A DNA stretch of 64,000 nucleotides from an uncultured Ectothiorhodospiraceae bacterium (lineage in GTDB: Bacteria; Pseudomonadota; Gammaproteobacteria; JAABTG01). Positions 56,201 to 64,000 of the stretch are shown here, one piece after another; position 1 is the first letter of the stretch; every line of letters starts with the position of its first letter. The DNA is taken from the NCBI GenBank assembly GCA_937867305.1, contig CALMKJ010000022.1, positions 1 through 64,000 on the forward strand. Direction: 5' to 3'. A program made the position numbers and the translations under genes. Below the pieces are notes generated by a model. That model was given only the letters and a program-made list of their open reading frames with translations. It did no database searches and had not been told where the DNA came from.

Positions 56201-57547
56201 GTGGCCGGAAGGGAGTTTTCGTGTGCCGCGTTGGTCCGAATCCTGGGGGAGTTGCCGCCGGCGCCGCGCTACCGGGTGGCGTTCAGCGGGGGACTCGATT
56301 CCGCCGTCCTCCTCCACGCCCTGGGAGAGGTCCGCGGAGACCTTCCGGGGGTGCTCGAAGCCCTGCACGTGAACCACGGGCTGCACGGGGACGCGGGGCG
56401 CTGGGCGGAGCACTGCCAGCGGGTCTGTGCCGGGCTCGGGGTTCCCTGCCGGGTGGTGAGGGTGGCGGATGCCGCAGGCTCGGCCGGTGAGAGCCCGGAG
56501 GCGGCCGCGCGCGCCGCGCGTTACCGGGCCTTCGCCGAGGGGCTCGAGACGGGCGACGCGGTGCTGACCGCCCACCACCAGGACGACCAGGCAGAGACCC
56601 TGCTTCTCCATCTGCTGCGGGGGAGCGGCACCCGGGGACTGTCCGCGATGCCGGTGCGCCGTCCGCTCGGTGAGGGGTGGCTGGTGCGCCCCCTGCTCGG
56701 GTGGCCCCGGTCGGCCCTGCGTGCCTGGGCCGGGTCCCGGGGACTCGCCTGGCTCGATGACCCCAGCAACCAGGACGAGCGCTTCGAGCGCAATTTCCTG
56801 CGCCGGCAGGTGCTGCCCCTGCTCGAGACCCGTTGGCCCGGTGCCGCCCGGGTCCTGGCCCGGGACGCCGTGCTGCAGGCCGAGGCAGCCTCCGTCCTGG
56901 AGGACCTGGCGCGGGGCGACGCACGAGGTGCCCGCGGTCCCGGCGCGGGGACGTTGTCGGTGCGGGCCCTGCTCGAGCTGTCGTCGGCCCGACGGGTCGG
57001 GGCCCTGCGGGAGTGGTTGCGCCAGCGGGGCCTGCCGCCGCCTGGAAGCGCGCATCTGGACCACGTCGTCCGCGACGTGCTGGCCGCCCGGTGGGATGCC
57101 GAGGCCCGGGTCGCCTGGCCTGGCGCCGAGGTCTGGCGCTACCGGGACACCCTTGCGGCCTTGCCCCCTGCGCCGGTGCTCTCCCCGGGGCAGGTCTGGA
57201 GCTGGCGGCCGCCGGCCCCGCTCGCCCTTCCGGCCGGCACGCTCACCGCGACGGCGACCATGGGCGAGGGGCTGGCCGCGGTGCGCGTCGCGGCCGGGCC
57301 GCTGCAGGTCCGTCTGCGCACGGGCGGGGAACGCTGCCGCCTTCCGCACCGGGCGCACACGCACGCCCTGAAGAAACTGCTGCAGGCCCAGGGTGTCTCA
57401 CCGTGGGTACGCCGCTATCTGCCGCTCGTCTACCGGGGTGAAGAGTTGCTGGCCGTCGCCGATCTCTGGGTGTGCGAGCCCTGGGCCGCCGGTCCCGGCG
57501 AGGCCGGGTGGGCGCTGCGTTGGCAGCGTCCGGTGGGCTGGCCGTGA
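56201..57547 (+). CDS. tilS: tRNA(Ile)-lysidine synthetase
   Basis: 448 residues from a GTG behind GGGGGAGGGAGG; GTG 56165 is an alternative. It converts the CAU anticodon C34 of a tRNA-Ile to lysidine so that it reads AUA. The PP-loop ATPase motif is YRVAFSGGLDSAVLLHAL, followed by LHVNHGLHGDAGRWAEHC and AHHQDDQAETLLLHLLRGSG. Linker and C-terminal domains (CRLPHRAHTHALKKLLQAQGV) follow. Confidence 0.95.
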   Translation: MAGREFSCAALVRILGELPPAPRYRVAFSGGLDSAVLLHALGEVRGDLPGVLEALHVNHGLHGDAGRWAEHCQRVCAGLGVPCRVVRVADAAGSAGESPEAAARAARYRAFAEGLETGDAVLTAHHQDDQAETLLLHLLRGSGTRGLSAMPVRRPLGEGWLVRPLLGWPRSALRAWAGSRGLAWLDDPSNQDERFERNFLRRQVLPLLETRWPGAARVLARDAVLQAEAASVLEDLARGDARGARGPGAGTLSVRALLELSSARRVGALREWLRQRGLPPPGSAHLDHVVRDVLAARWDAEARVAWPGAEVWRYRDTLAALPPAPVLSPGQVWSWRPPAPLALPAGTLTATATMGEGLAAVRVAAGPLQVRLRTGGERCRLPHRAHTHALKKLLQAQGVSPWVRRYLPLVYRGEELLAVADLWVCEPWAAGPGEAGWALRWQRPVGWP

Positions 57548-57670
57548 GGGTCGAGGTTGCCGAAAATTCCACCCGGCCGCTACAGTGGCCGACGTTCGTG
57601 AGCGAGGGGGTGTAAGGTGCGAGGCCGAGGTTTCGATGCCGATGGGCGTCGCGAGGGAGGCGCGAGGGAA

Positions 57671-58336
57671 ATGGTGCGCGGGTGGCTCGGGTCGGCGATG
57701 GTGTTCTGTCTCGTGCTCCTGGCGGGGCCCGCCCCGCGCGCCGAGTCCACGGACCCCGCGACCCTCCTGGCCGGGGTGACGGACCGCCTGGTCCAGGAGG
57801 CGTCTCGTCACGGCCAGGAGTACCGGCGCGATCCGGACCGCGCCCGGGCCCTGGCCCGGGAGCTGCTGGCGCCGCTGGTGGACTTCACCGGGATCGGGAG
57901 GCGGGTGCTGGGCGCCCACGGTCGTCGGGCGTCCGCCGAGCAGCTCGACCGTTTCGCGGCGGAGTACCGGGAATTCGTGGTCAACACCCTGGCCAGCGGC
58001 TTCGTGGAGCAGGTCGAGCGGGTGGCCCGCTATGGCCAGGGGGTGCGTTTCCTGCCGACCCGATTTGGCGACGACCAGCGCACCGCCGCCGTCCGCGGCC
58101 GCGTCACCCTGGAAGGGGGTGTGCCGCTGGAGGTGGACTTCCGGGTCCGCGAGGTCGGGGGGGCCTGGAAGGTGTACGACGTGCTGGTCGCGGGGGTCAG
58201 TCTGGTTCAAGCCAACCAGGCCGCCTTCGCGCGCGAGCTGGAGTCGGCCGGAGTCGAGGGCCTGACGGCCCGACTGGCAAGCCGCAACCGCACGGCTGCC
58301 CCGAGCGAGGCGGGCCCGCGCGCCTGCTGCGGTTGA
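57671..58336 (+). CDS. mlaC: MlaC-family periplasmic lipid-binding protein
   Basis: 221 residues from ATG 57671 (GTG 57617 also has a good site). A signal peptide (VFCLVLLAGPAPRA) precedes an MlaC/Ttg2D domain: LAPLVDFTGIGRRVLG, FVEQVERVARYGQGV, VDFRVREVGGAWKVYDVLVAGVSLVQANQAAF. MlaC carries phospholipid between the outer-membrane complex and the inner-membrane ABC transporter. It comes first in the operon, unlike E. coli mlaFEDCB. Confidence 0.9.
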   Translation: MVRGWLGSAMVFCLVLLAGPAPRAESTDPATLLAGVTDRLVQEASRHGQEYRRDPDRARALARELLAPLVDFTGIGRRVLGAHGRRASAEQLDRFAAEYREFVVNTLASGFVEQVERVARYGQGVRFLPTRFGDDQRTAAVRGRVTLEGGVPLEVDFRVREVGGAWKVYDVLVAGVSLVQANQAAFARELESAGVEGLTARLASRNRTAAPSEAGPRACCG

Positions 58337-58339
58337 GCG

Positions 58340-59479
58340 GTGGCAGGCCTCTGGTTGCCCGTGGGTGGGCTCGAGGTCGATGACCCGGGCGAGGGCGACC
58401 TGCGCTGGCTCCTGAAGGGTGACTGGACCACCCGCGCGATCCCGGCGTTCGAGCCGGCGCCTCCCGCTCCCTCCCGCCGCCCCGTGCGGGTCACGGTCCA
58501 TGCGGGGGGGCTCACCGCCCTCGACACCGGCGGGGCCCTCCTGCTGCAGCGGCTGGTGGACGGTCTCGGGGGGGCGGGCGTGCAGGTCGGCGTGACCGGG
58601 CTCGCCCCGGCCCACCAGCGCCTGCTGGAACTCGTGCGCTCGCGGTCTGCGGCCGCCGGGTCACCGGTGCCGCCTCCGGCCCCCGAGCCGCGCCTGGAGG
58701 CGCTGGGGCGCCAGGTCTGGCGACACCTCGCCGAGGGTTGGGCGTTGCTCGGCTTCATCGGGGAGACCACCAGCGTGCTCGCCCGCGCCGCGGTCCGCCC
58801 GGCCCGCTTCCGGTGGCGGGCGCTCCTCGCGACGCTGCAGTCGGCCGGTGTGGAGGCCGTCCCCATCATCTCGCTGCTGGCCTTCCTGATCGGTGTCGTG
58901 GTCGCCTACCAGGGGGGCGTGCAGCTGCGCGCCTACGGGGCGAACGTCTACGTGGTCGACCTAGTGATCCTCATGGTGCTGCGGGAGCTCGCGCCGATGA
59001 TTGCCGCGATCATCGTGGCCGGTCGCACCGGGTCGGCCTTCACCGCGCAGATCGGGTCCATGAAGGTCCACGAGGAGGTGGACGCCCTGCGCACCATCGG
59101 CATCGACCCCGTGGAACTGCTGGTGGCGCCCCGGGTCGTGGGGCTCGTCCTCGCCCTGCCGCTGCTCACCGTACTGGCCGGTCTGATGGGGGTGGCGGGC
59201 GGGATGGCCATGGCGGCGGGGCAGCTCGGGGTCGGCTTCCACGACTTCCTGCAGCGGGCGCCCCAGGCGGGCACCCTTTCCTCGTTCCTGGTGGGGATGA
59301 GCAAGGCACCCGTCTTCGCGGCCATCGTGGCTACCGTGGGGTGCTTCCAGGGCTTTCGCGTCGGCATGGGGGCCGACAGCGTGGGACGGCACACGACGAT
59401 GAGCGTCGTGCAGGCCATCTTCCTCATCATCGTGGCCGATGCGGCCTTTTCGGTCCTGTTCGGCTGGATGGGCGTCTGA
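58340..59479 (+). CDS. mlaE: MlaB-MlaE fusion: STAS domain plus MCE-type ABC permease
   Basis: 379 residues from a GTG 3 bases after mlaC. The N-terminal 110 residues look like a STAS domain (VRVTVHAGGLTALDTGGALLLQRL), the part E. coli encodes separately as MlaB. A linker leads to the permease domain with its conserved helices (VVAYQGGVQLRAYGANVYVVDLV, REL-APMIAAIIVAGRTGSAFTAQIGSMKVHEEVDAL). It forms the membrane core of the lipid transporter. Confidence 0.92.
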   Translation: MAGLWLPVGGLEVDDPGEGDLRWLLKGDWTTRAIPAFEPAPPAPSRRPVRVTVHAGGLTALDTGGALLLQRLVDGLGGAGVQVGVTGLAPAHQRLLELVRSRSAAAGSPVPPPAPEPRLEALGRQVWRHLAEGWALLGFIGETTSVLARAAVRPARFRWRALLATLQSAGVEAVPIISLLAFLIGVVVAYQGGVQLRAYGANVYVVDLVILMVLRELAPMIAAIIVAGRTGSAFTAQIGSMKVHEEVDALRTIGIDPVELLVAPRVVGLVLALPLLTVLAGLMGVAGGMAMAAGQLGVGFHDFLQRAPQAGTLSSFLVGMSKAPVFAAIVATVGCFQGFRVGMGADSVGRHTTMSVVQAIFLIIVADAAFSVLFGWMGV

Positions 59480-60265
59480 GTGGGCGGGGAGCGCGAGGCC
59501 GTCGTCGAGGTCCGCGGGCTCACCACCCGGCTGGACGGTGTCACCGTGCACGAGGCCCTCGACCTGGACGTGCGCCGGGGTGAAGTGCTCGCGATCGTCG
59601 GCGGCAGCGGCACGGGTAAGACCACCCTGCTGCGGGCGATGGTCATGCTGCTGCGCCCGGCGGCGGGGACCGTGCGCCTGCTCGGCGAGGACGTGAGGGA
59701 TGCGTCACCGGCCGAGGCGTCCCGGCTGCGCGAGCGCATCGGGGTCACCTTCCAGCAGGGGGCCCTGTTCAGCTCCCTGAGCGTGCTGGAAAATGTGGCC
59801 CTGCCGCTGCGCGAGCACACGGCGCTGCCTGCGGCCCTGGTGCAGGACGTCGCCCGGCTCAAGCTCTCGCTGGCCGGCCTCCCGGCCTCGGCCGCCGACA
59901 AGCAGCCGGGGGAGCTGAGCGGTGGAATGACGAAGAGGGCCGCGGTTGCCCGCGCCCTGGCGCTCGACCCCGAGATCCTGTTTCTCGACGAGCCCACGGC
60001 GGGCCTCGACCCGGACAGCGCGTCGGCCTTCGACGAACTGGTGCTGGAGTTGCGTGACTCGCTCGGCCTCACGGTGGTGATGGTCACCCACGACCTGGAC
60101 ACGCTCTGGCGCACCGCCGACCGGGTCGCGTTCCTGGGGGAGCGGCGCGTGCTCGCGCTCGACACGATGCGGGGCCTCTGCAGCCTGGGACACCCGCTGG
60201 TGAAGTCCTTCTTCGACGGCCCGCGCGGTCGCGCGGCGAGGGAGTGCGCGTGGAAGAGCGGGTAA
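59480..60265 (+). CDS. mlaF: MlaF-type ABC ATPase
   Basis: 261 residues from a GTG directly after mlaE. It powers the Mla transporter from the cytosolic side. Walker A GGSGTGKTT, signature LSGGMTKRAAVARAL, Walker B ILFLDEPTAGLD and the switch His in VTHD are intact. Its stop lies inside the next reading frame; the genes overlap by 22 bases. Confidence 0.95.
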   Translation: MGGEREAVVEVRGLTTRLDGVTVHEALDLDVRRGEVLAIVGGSGTGKTTLLRAMVMLLRPAAGTVRLLGEDVRDASPAEASRLRERIGVTFQQGALFSSLSVLENVALPLREHTALPAALVQDVARLKLSLAGLPASAADKQPGELSGGMTKRAAVARALALDPEILFLDEPTAGLDPDSASAFDELVLELRDSLGLTVVMVTHDLDTLWRTADRVAFLGERRVLALDTMRGLCSLGHPLVKSFFDGPRGRAARECAWKSG

Positions 60266-61194
60266 ACTACGCCCTGATCGGGCTCTTCGTCGTGGTGCTG
60301 AGCGCGGTGTTCGTGGGGGTGGTCACCTGGCTTGCCGCCGCGGGCGGCGAGAAGACCTACGACACCTACGCCGCCTACACGGCGGAGTCGGTTTCCGGCC
60401 TGAGCCCGAAGGCGGCGGTGAAGTATCGGGGTGTCGACGTGGGCAGGGTCCGGGAGATCGCGCTCGATCGGGACAACCCGGAGCGCGTGCGCCTGCTGCT
60501 CGAGATCGAGCGCGGCGCCCCGATCAAGGTGGATACGGTGGCCGTGCTCGCCACCCAGGGCGTGACCGGCCTGGCGTTCGTGGACCTGACGGGGGGGAGC
60601 CGCGAGGCCGAGGCGCTGGTGGCCCCGCCGGGACAGGAGTACCCGGAGATCCGGACCGGACCCTCCCTGATGATGCGGATCGACACGGCCGCCACGACCC
60701 TGTTGACCCAGTTGGGGCAGGTCGCGGGGGACCTCTCGAGGGTCACGGACCGGATGACGTCCCTCCTGGACCCCGGGACCGTGGCCTCCGCCGGCGGCAC
60801 CCTGCGCCACCTGGAACAGGTGACGGGGGCCGTGGCGGAGCGGGTGGGTGACCTGGGGGAGGGGATCCGCGAGGGGCGGGTGATGCTCTCGAACTGGGCC
60901 AGGGCCAGTGAGGACCTTCCCGCGCTGATCGGGAGCCTCAAGGACGGCGCCGCTTCCGTGCACGAGGCCCTGGGGGGGGTGAACCGCGCCGCGGCGGGGA
61001 TCGACCGGATGGTCGCGGACACCCGCAAAGACCTGGTGCGGGCCTCCACGGACACGCTGGCCCAGCTCGAGGCGTTGCTGGTGGAACTGAAGCAGCTGAC
61101 CCGCACGTTCCAGCGCCTGGGGGCCGACATCGAGCGCGACCCGAATCTTCTGCTGTTCGGGCGCAGGGGACGGGAGAAGGGACCGGGGGAGTGA
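60244..61194 (+). CDS. mlaD: MlaD-type MCE-domain protein
   Basis: 316 residues from GTG 60244, overlapping mlaF by 22 bases; GTG 60250 is an alternative. One N-terminal membrane anchor (YALIGLFVVVLSAVFVGVVTWL) and one MCE domain (about 38-115; VSGLSPKAAVKYRGVDVGRV). A long helical C-terminal region follows that is predicted to form a periplasmic helix. MCE proteins assemble hexameric channels that pass lipid from the outer-membrane side. It is longer than E. coli MlaD (183 aa), like other single-MCE proteins with helical tails. Confidence 0.92.
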   Translation: MRVEERVNYALIGLFVVVLSAVFVGVVTWLAAAGGEKTYDTYAAYTAESVSGLSPKAAVKYRGVDVGRVREIALDRDNPERVRLLLEIERGAPIKVDTVAVLATQGVTGLAFVDLTGGSREAEALVAPPGQEYPEIRTGPSLMMRIDTAATTLLTQLGQVAGDLSRVTDRMTSLLDPGTVASAGGTLRHLEQVTGAVAERVGDLGEGIREGRVMLSNWARASEDLPALIGSLKDGAASVHEALGGVNRAAAGIDRMVADTRKDLVRASTDTLAQLEALLVELKQLTRTFQRLGADIERDPNLLLFGRRGREKGPGE

Positions 61195-61199
61195 TACCG

Positions 61200-61859
61200 A
61201 TGGGATGGTTGCTGAGCTCGGCGCCCGTCGCTCGGGGCCGGTACAGGGCGGTCGGCCTGGGGGCGCTCGTCCTGGCCGCCGCAGGGCTCGCCGGCTGCGC
61301 CTCGGGCGGGCCGCTCGCGCAGGACAGCCTGCAGACGCACGTGCTCTCGGTGCCCGCGGCGCCGCGGTCGGCACCGGCCTCCAGCGGACCCGTTCTGCTC
61401 GTCTCGCCTCCGGCGGCGCGCGCCGGGCTCGACTCCCGGCGTATCGCCTACATCCAGCGGCCCTTCGAGCTGAGCTACTTCGCCCGCAGCGAGTGGGCCG
61501 ACACGCCAGCCCGCATGCTGCAGCCGCTGCTGGTGCAGTCGCTCGAGGGAAGCGGGGCGTTCCAGGCCGTGGTGGCGGGTCCGAGCCCCGTGGCGGCGGA
61601 CCTGCGGCTCGAGACCGAGGTCCTCGCACTCCACCAGGAGTTCCTCTCGACACCGAGCGTCGCCCGGGTCGCCCTGCGGGCCCAGGCGGTCGACCCTACC
61701 TCGCGCCGGGTGGTGGCGACCGAGACCTTCGAGGCCACGGAGCCGGCCGATTCCGCCGACCCCTATGGTGGGGTGGTCGCCACGAACCGGGCGCTCGGCC
61801 GGGTGCTCGCCGACCTCACGGCCTTCGCGTCCCGACTCGGGCGGGGCCCGGCGCGCTGA
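61200..61859 (+). CDS. ABC-type transport auxiliary lipoprotein (PqiC-like)
   Basis: 219 residues from ATG 61200 behind GGGGGAG (GTG 61191 is possible). A lipobox LAGC follows a hydrophobic leader (LGALVLAAAGLAGC), so it is a lipoprotein. The body (RIAYIQRPFELSYFARSEWADTPARMLQPLLVQSLEGSGAF) matches the auxiliary lipoprotein family that includes PqiC. It likely acts at the outer-membrane end of the MCE system. It may take the place of a missing outer-membrane partner (no mlaA in view). Confidence 0.88.
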   Translation: MGWLLSSAPVARGRYRAVGLGALVLAAAGLAGCASGGPLAQDSLQTHVLSVPAAPRSAPASSGPVLLVSPPAARAGLDSRRIAYIQRPFELSYFARSEWADTPARMLQPLLVQSLEGSGAFQAVVAGPSPVAADLRLETEVLALHQEFLSTPSVARVALRAQAVDPTSRRVVATETFEATEPADSADPYGGVVATNRALGRVLADLTAFASRLGRGPAR

Positions 61860-61870
61860 ACGCCTCACAC

Positions 61871-63238
61871 CTAGGTCTGCGTCCGGAGCCGGGAGAGGAT
61901 CTCGGTGCGGGCGGAGTTGAGGAGCGAGTCCCGGTCCAGGGTGTCGAGGATCTCCTGCACCGCGCGCTTCGGGCCGAGCTCGCCCCAGGACCGGCCCTGC
62001 TGGAAGTAGCGCTGGGCGGCCCGGCCGACCACGTAGGTGGCGAAGTAGGCGACGGCACCCTGGGCCGTCCCCGTCACGAGTGTCGATAGCCCGAAGGTTC
62101 CCCCCTTCAGCAGGGAGGACACCAGGTTGACGCCCCACACCGTCCCCAGCACGAGCCCCATCTGGGCGCCGATGGTGCGCACCAGCGCCCCTGCCTCGTT
62201 GTGGGTGACCGGCAGTCCGTAGACCCGGGACAGGTGCCAGACGAGGCTCACGTCCACCGCGACGGCCGCCATCAGGTCGGAGATCGGCACGGGGTTGAGA
62301 CCGACGAGCACGCCTTTGGCCAGGCTCCAGTTGCGCAGGATGCGCTCGGCCAGGTCCCGCTGGGCGTCCACCGCTCGCCGGGCGAGGGTGTCGCTCAGCT
62401 TTCCGGCGAACAGGGTCGCGTTGAGGGCGGCGAGCGTCTTGCCCTCCCGCTCCAGGATGGTCCAGAGCCGGTCGCGCAGGTCCTGCACCTCCTTGGGCGG
62501 GGTCCGCTGGGTCTCCCTCTCGTTGCCCTGCGCGTCCACCTCCAGGTAGACCCTGGGCGCAGGCGCGGCGGCCGAGGTGACGATGTTCGCGGCGGGCACG
62601 ATGCCCGCCGTTCGCCGCGCGAGCGACTCGATCACGAGGGCGCGGTCGGCCCGGGTGTAGCGGTCGGCCTTGTTGAATACGAGCAGCATCGGCCGGGACT
62701 CGGCCGCGATACGCCGCAGGGCGGCAATCTCGGGCTGGGTGATGTCACCGTCCACCACGAAGAGCACCAGGTCCGCGCGCCCCGCCACCTCGTGCGCCAG
62801 CCGCTCCCGGGCCTCGCCGTCCACCTCGTTGATGCCGGGGGTGTCGATGAGATAGACCCCCCCACCGCCCGACTCGGTCCGCCAGTGGGCCATGCGGGCG
62901 TCCTTCGTCTCCCCGTGCAGCGGGCTCGTCGCGAAGCGTGGCTCCCCGAGCAGCGCGTTCAGGAGCGCGGACTTGCCGACGCCGACCCGGCCGAAGACCG
63001 CGATGTGGATCTGGCCGTGCTCGAGCTTGTCGAGCATCGCCTGGACCCGGGCGAATTCGCCCGACAGCGCCCGGCGCACGGGCGCCGGGACGTCGGTGTC
63101 GCTCACCAGGGCGCGCAGGGAATCGCGCGCCCGCTCCAGGTGCTCGTCGCCGGCCTCAGGAGCGCGTGGAGCGCGTGAGGCGGACTTCGGCCAGAGCGAG
63201 CTTCGCCAGGCGACGAGCGCGTCCTTCCACGTCTTCAC
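61871..63238 (-). CDS. GTPase with C-terminal DUF697-like membrane region
   Basis: 455 residues from a GTG at 63238 with GGAGAGG upstream. An Era-like GTPase domain has G1 GRVGVGKS (about 84), G3 DTPGINE (about 128) and G4 NKAD (about 185). The C-terminal half is hydrophobic and resembles DUF697 (VGLNPVPISDLMAAVAVDVSLVWHLSRVYGLP). Function is unknown. Its first 83 bases overlap the end of the next gene upstream in a different frame. Confidence 0.85.
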   Translation of the reverse strand: MKTWKDALVAWRSSLWPKSASRAPRAPEAGDEHLERARDSLRALVSDTDVPAPVRRALSGEFARVQAMLDKLEHGQIHIAVFGRVGVGKSALLNALLGEPRFATSPLHGETKDARMAHWRTESGGGGVYLIDTPGINEVDGEARERLAHEVAGRADLVLFVVDGDITQPEIAALRRIAAESRPMLLVFNKADRYTRADRALVIESLARRTAGIVPAANIVTSAAAPAPRVYLEVDAQGNERETQRTPPKEVQDLRDRLWTILEREGKTLAALNATLFAGKLSDTLARRAVDAQRDLAERILRNWSLAKGVLVGLNPVPISDLMAAVAVDVSLVWHLSRVYGLPVTHNEAGALVRTIGAQMGLVLGTVWGVNLVSSLLKGGTFGLSTLVTGTAQGAVAYFATYVVGRAAQRYFQQGRSWGELGPKRAVQEILDTLDRDSLLNSARTEILSRLRTQT

Positions 63239-64000
63239 TCAACCTCTCCTCGAACGTCTTCAGGGCGACCTGCTCGGGCAGGGTGCCCCGTGAGGCCAGG
63301 GTGTCGGCCACGGCCCGCCCCAGGCTGTCGAACAGTAATCCGTAGGCGACCGCGTGAACCAGGCCGCCCGTGAGGGTGCCCACCCCCGGGAAGGCCTTCA
63401 GGGCGTTGCCGGCGACTGCGAGCAGGACCGGGACTGTTTTGTTCACCCGCCCGCTGGCGTTCAGCAGAAAGCGCTCCACGTCCACCTTCGAGAGAGGGAC
63501 CTCGTAGATGTCCGCGAGGCCCCGCAGCATCTGAAAGCCCAGGTAACCCTGGATGACCACGTCGGTTCCCGGGCTCACGGCCGCCATCGCGCCGAGAATC
63601 GCCTTGCGGGTCGAGCTCGACACGACCTCGAGGGCGCGCGTGCGTCGGTGGGTGGCGAGCGACTCGTCGAGCTTGCGCGACGCCAGGACGAACACCGCGG
63701 CGTCGCGCAGCCCGTCCAGCACCTTCCGGTCCCCGTCGATGCGCCGCTGGATCGCCTGCGCCAGCTCTTCCGTTCGGGGCGGGATGACACGGGTCACGAC
63801 GTCCTCGCGGCCGTCGCTGTGCATCCGGACGAGCTCCCGCTCGGCCCCGGCGCTCACCGAGACGACGTCGACCCGGCTTCCGCCGGCCACCCTCGCCGCC
63901 AGCCGCGCGCGCAGGGTCTCCTGGTCCTGGGCGCTCATCAGGTCGCTCTTGCCGAGCGCCAGGACGACCGGTTTGCCGAGGGCCAGCACCTCGTGCAGGG
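63156..64000 (-). CDS. second GTPase-like protein, C-terminal part (runs off window)
   Basis: About 281 codons are visible and the 5' end lies beyond 64000. Visible are ALGKSD (a G4-like GKSD), and a hydrophobic C-terminal region (GAMAAVSPGTDVVIQGYLGFQMLRGLADIYEVP) resembling the DUF697-like part of its neighbour. It ends inside the downstream GTPase gene (83-base overlap), so the two are translationally linked. The G1 motif is not in view, so the family call is provisional. Confidence 0.75.
   Translation of the reverse strand, partial: LHEVLALGKPVVLALGKSDLMSAQDQETLRARLAARVAGGSRVDVVSVSAGAERELVRMHSDGREDVVTRVIPPRTEELAQAIQRRIDGDRKVLDGLRDAAVFVLASRKLDESLATHRRTRALEVVSSSTRKAILGAMAAVSPGTDVVIQGYLGFQMLRGLADIYEVPLSKVDVERFLLNASGRVNKTVPVLLAVAGNALKAFPGVGTLTGGLVHAVAYGLLFDSLGRAVADTLASRGTLPEQVALKTFEERLSEDVEGRARRLAKLALAEVRLTRSTRS

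Overview
The window is about 70% GC, gene-dense, and reads as a chromosomal segment of a gammaproteobacterium. The main support is the cluster map-glnD // rpsB-tsf-pyrH-frr-uppS-cdsA-dxr-rseP-bamA-skp-lpxD-fabZ-lpxA-lpxB-rnhB-dnaE-accA // pgm // tilS (34.4-57.5 kb), which has the gene order typical of Gammaproteobacteria. A sulfur oxygenase reductase (24.2 kb), periplasmic c-type cytochromes and a SulP transporter point to a sulfur-oxidising lineage. I cannot name a genus from sequence alone. GTG starts and 1-4 base overlaps between genes are frequent. No phage, IS element or CRISPR array is seen.

Layout. 0-3.5 kb: a leftward block of MFS transporter, TonB-dependent receptor and the start of a methyltransferase. 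3.6-5.7 kb: feoAB ferrous iron uptake. 5.8-7.2 kb: cytochrome c' and a diheme cytochrome c. 7.4-9.5 kb: an EF-G-like GTPase lacking the usual switch I motif. 9.5-15.6 kb: a two-domain PPK2, thyA-folA, apaGH and comM. 15.6-18.5 kb: a nitrogen operon (TorF-family porin, glnK, amtB) preceded by an NtrC-like site and a sigma-54-like promoter. A second sigma-54-like promoter precedes a 66-codon orphan gene at 18.7 kb. 18.9-23.9 kb: PilZ protein, TIGR01777 epimerase, PdxA family, flavin reductase, SulP. 24.2-26.6 kb: the sulfur oxygenase reductase, a small Lys-rich protein, and a DmeF-like metal exporter. 26.6-31.8 kb: tRNA-Thr(UGU), Nudix hydrolase, dynamin-like GTPase, sfsA, moaC // moaD-moaE. 31.8-57.5 kb: the conserved housekeeping cluster. 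57.6-61.9 kb: an Mla/MCE lipid-transport operon. 61.9-64 kb: two overlapping DUF697-like GTPase genes, the second cut by the window edge.

The most notable gene is the sulfur oxygenase reductase at 24203-25243. It aligns without gaps to the archaeal enzyme through the active site with a constant +43 offset and keeps all six key active-site residues. The 43 extra residues form a twin-arginine (Tat) signal, so the enzyme may be exported, whereas characterised SORs are described as cytoplasmic. Inside the signal, a strong Shine-Dalgarno sequence precedes an in-frame Met pair, so a second cytoplasmic form is possible. Its divergent neighbour is a SulP anion transporter.

Nitrogen control recurs: glnK-amtB with its likely NtrC/sigma-54 control region, and glnD, which uridylylates the GlnK made here (Tyr51 is present). 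Other points of note are an lpxB with no usable ATG/GTG/TTG start, a perfect 10-bp hairpin between rpsB and tsf, and a palindrome between pgm and tilS.
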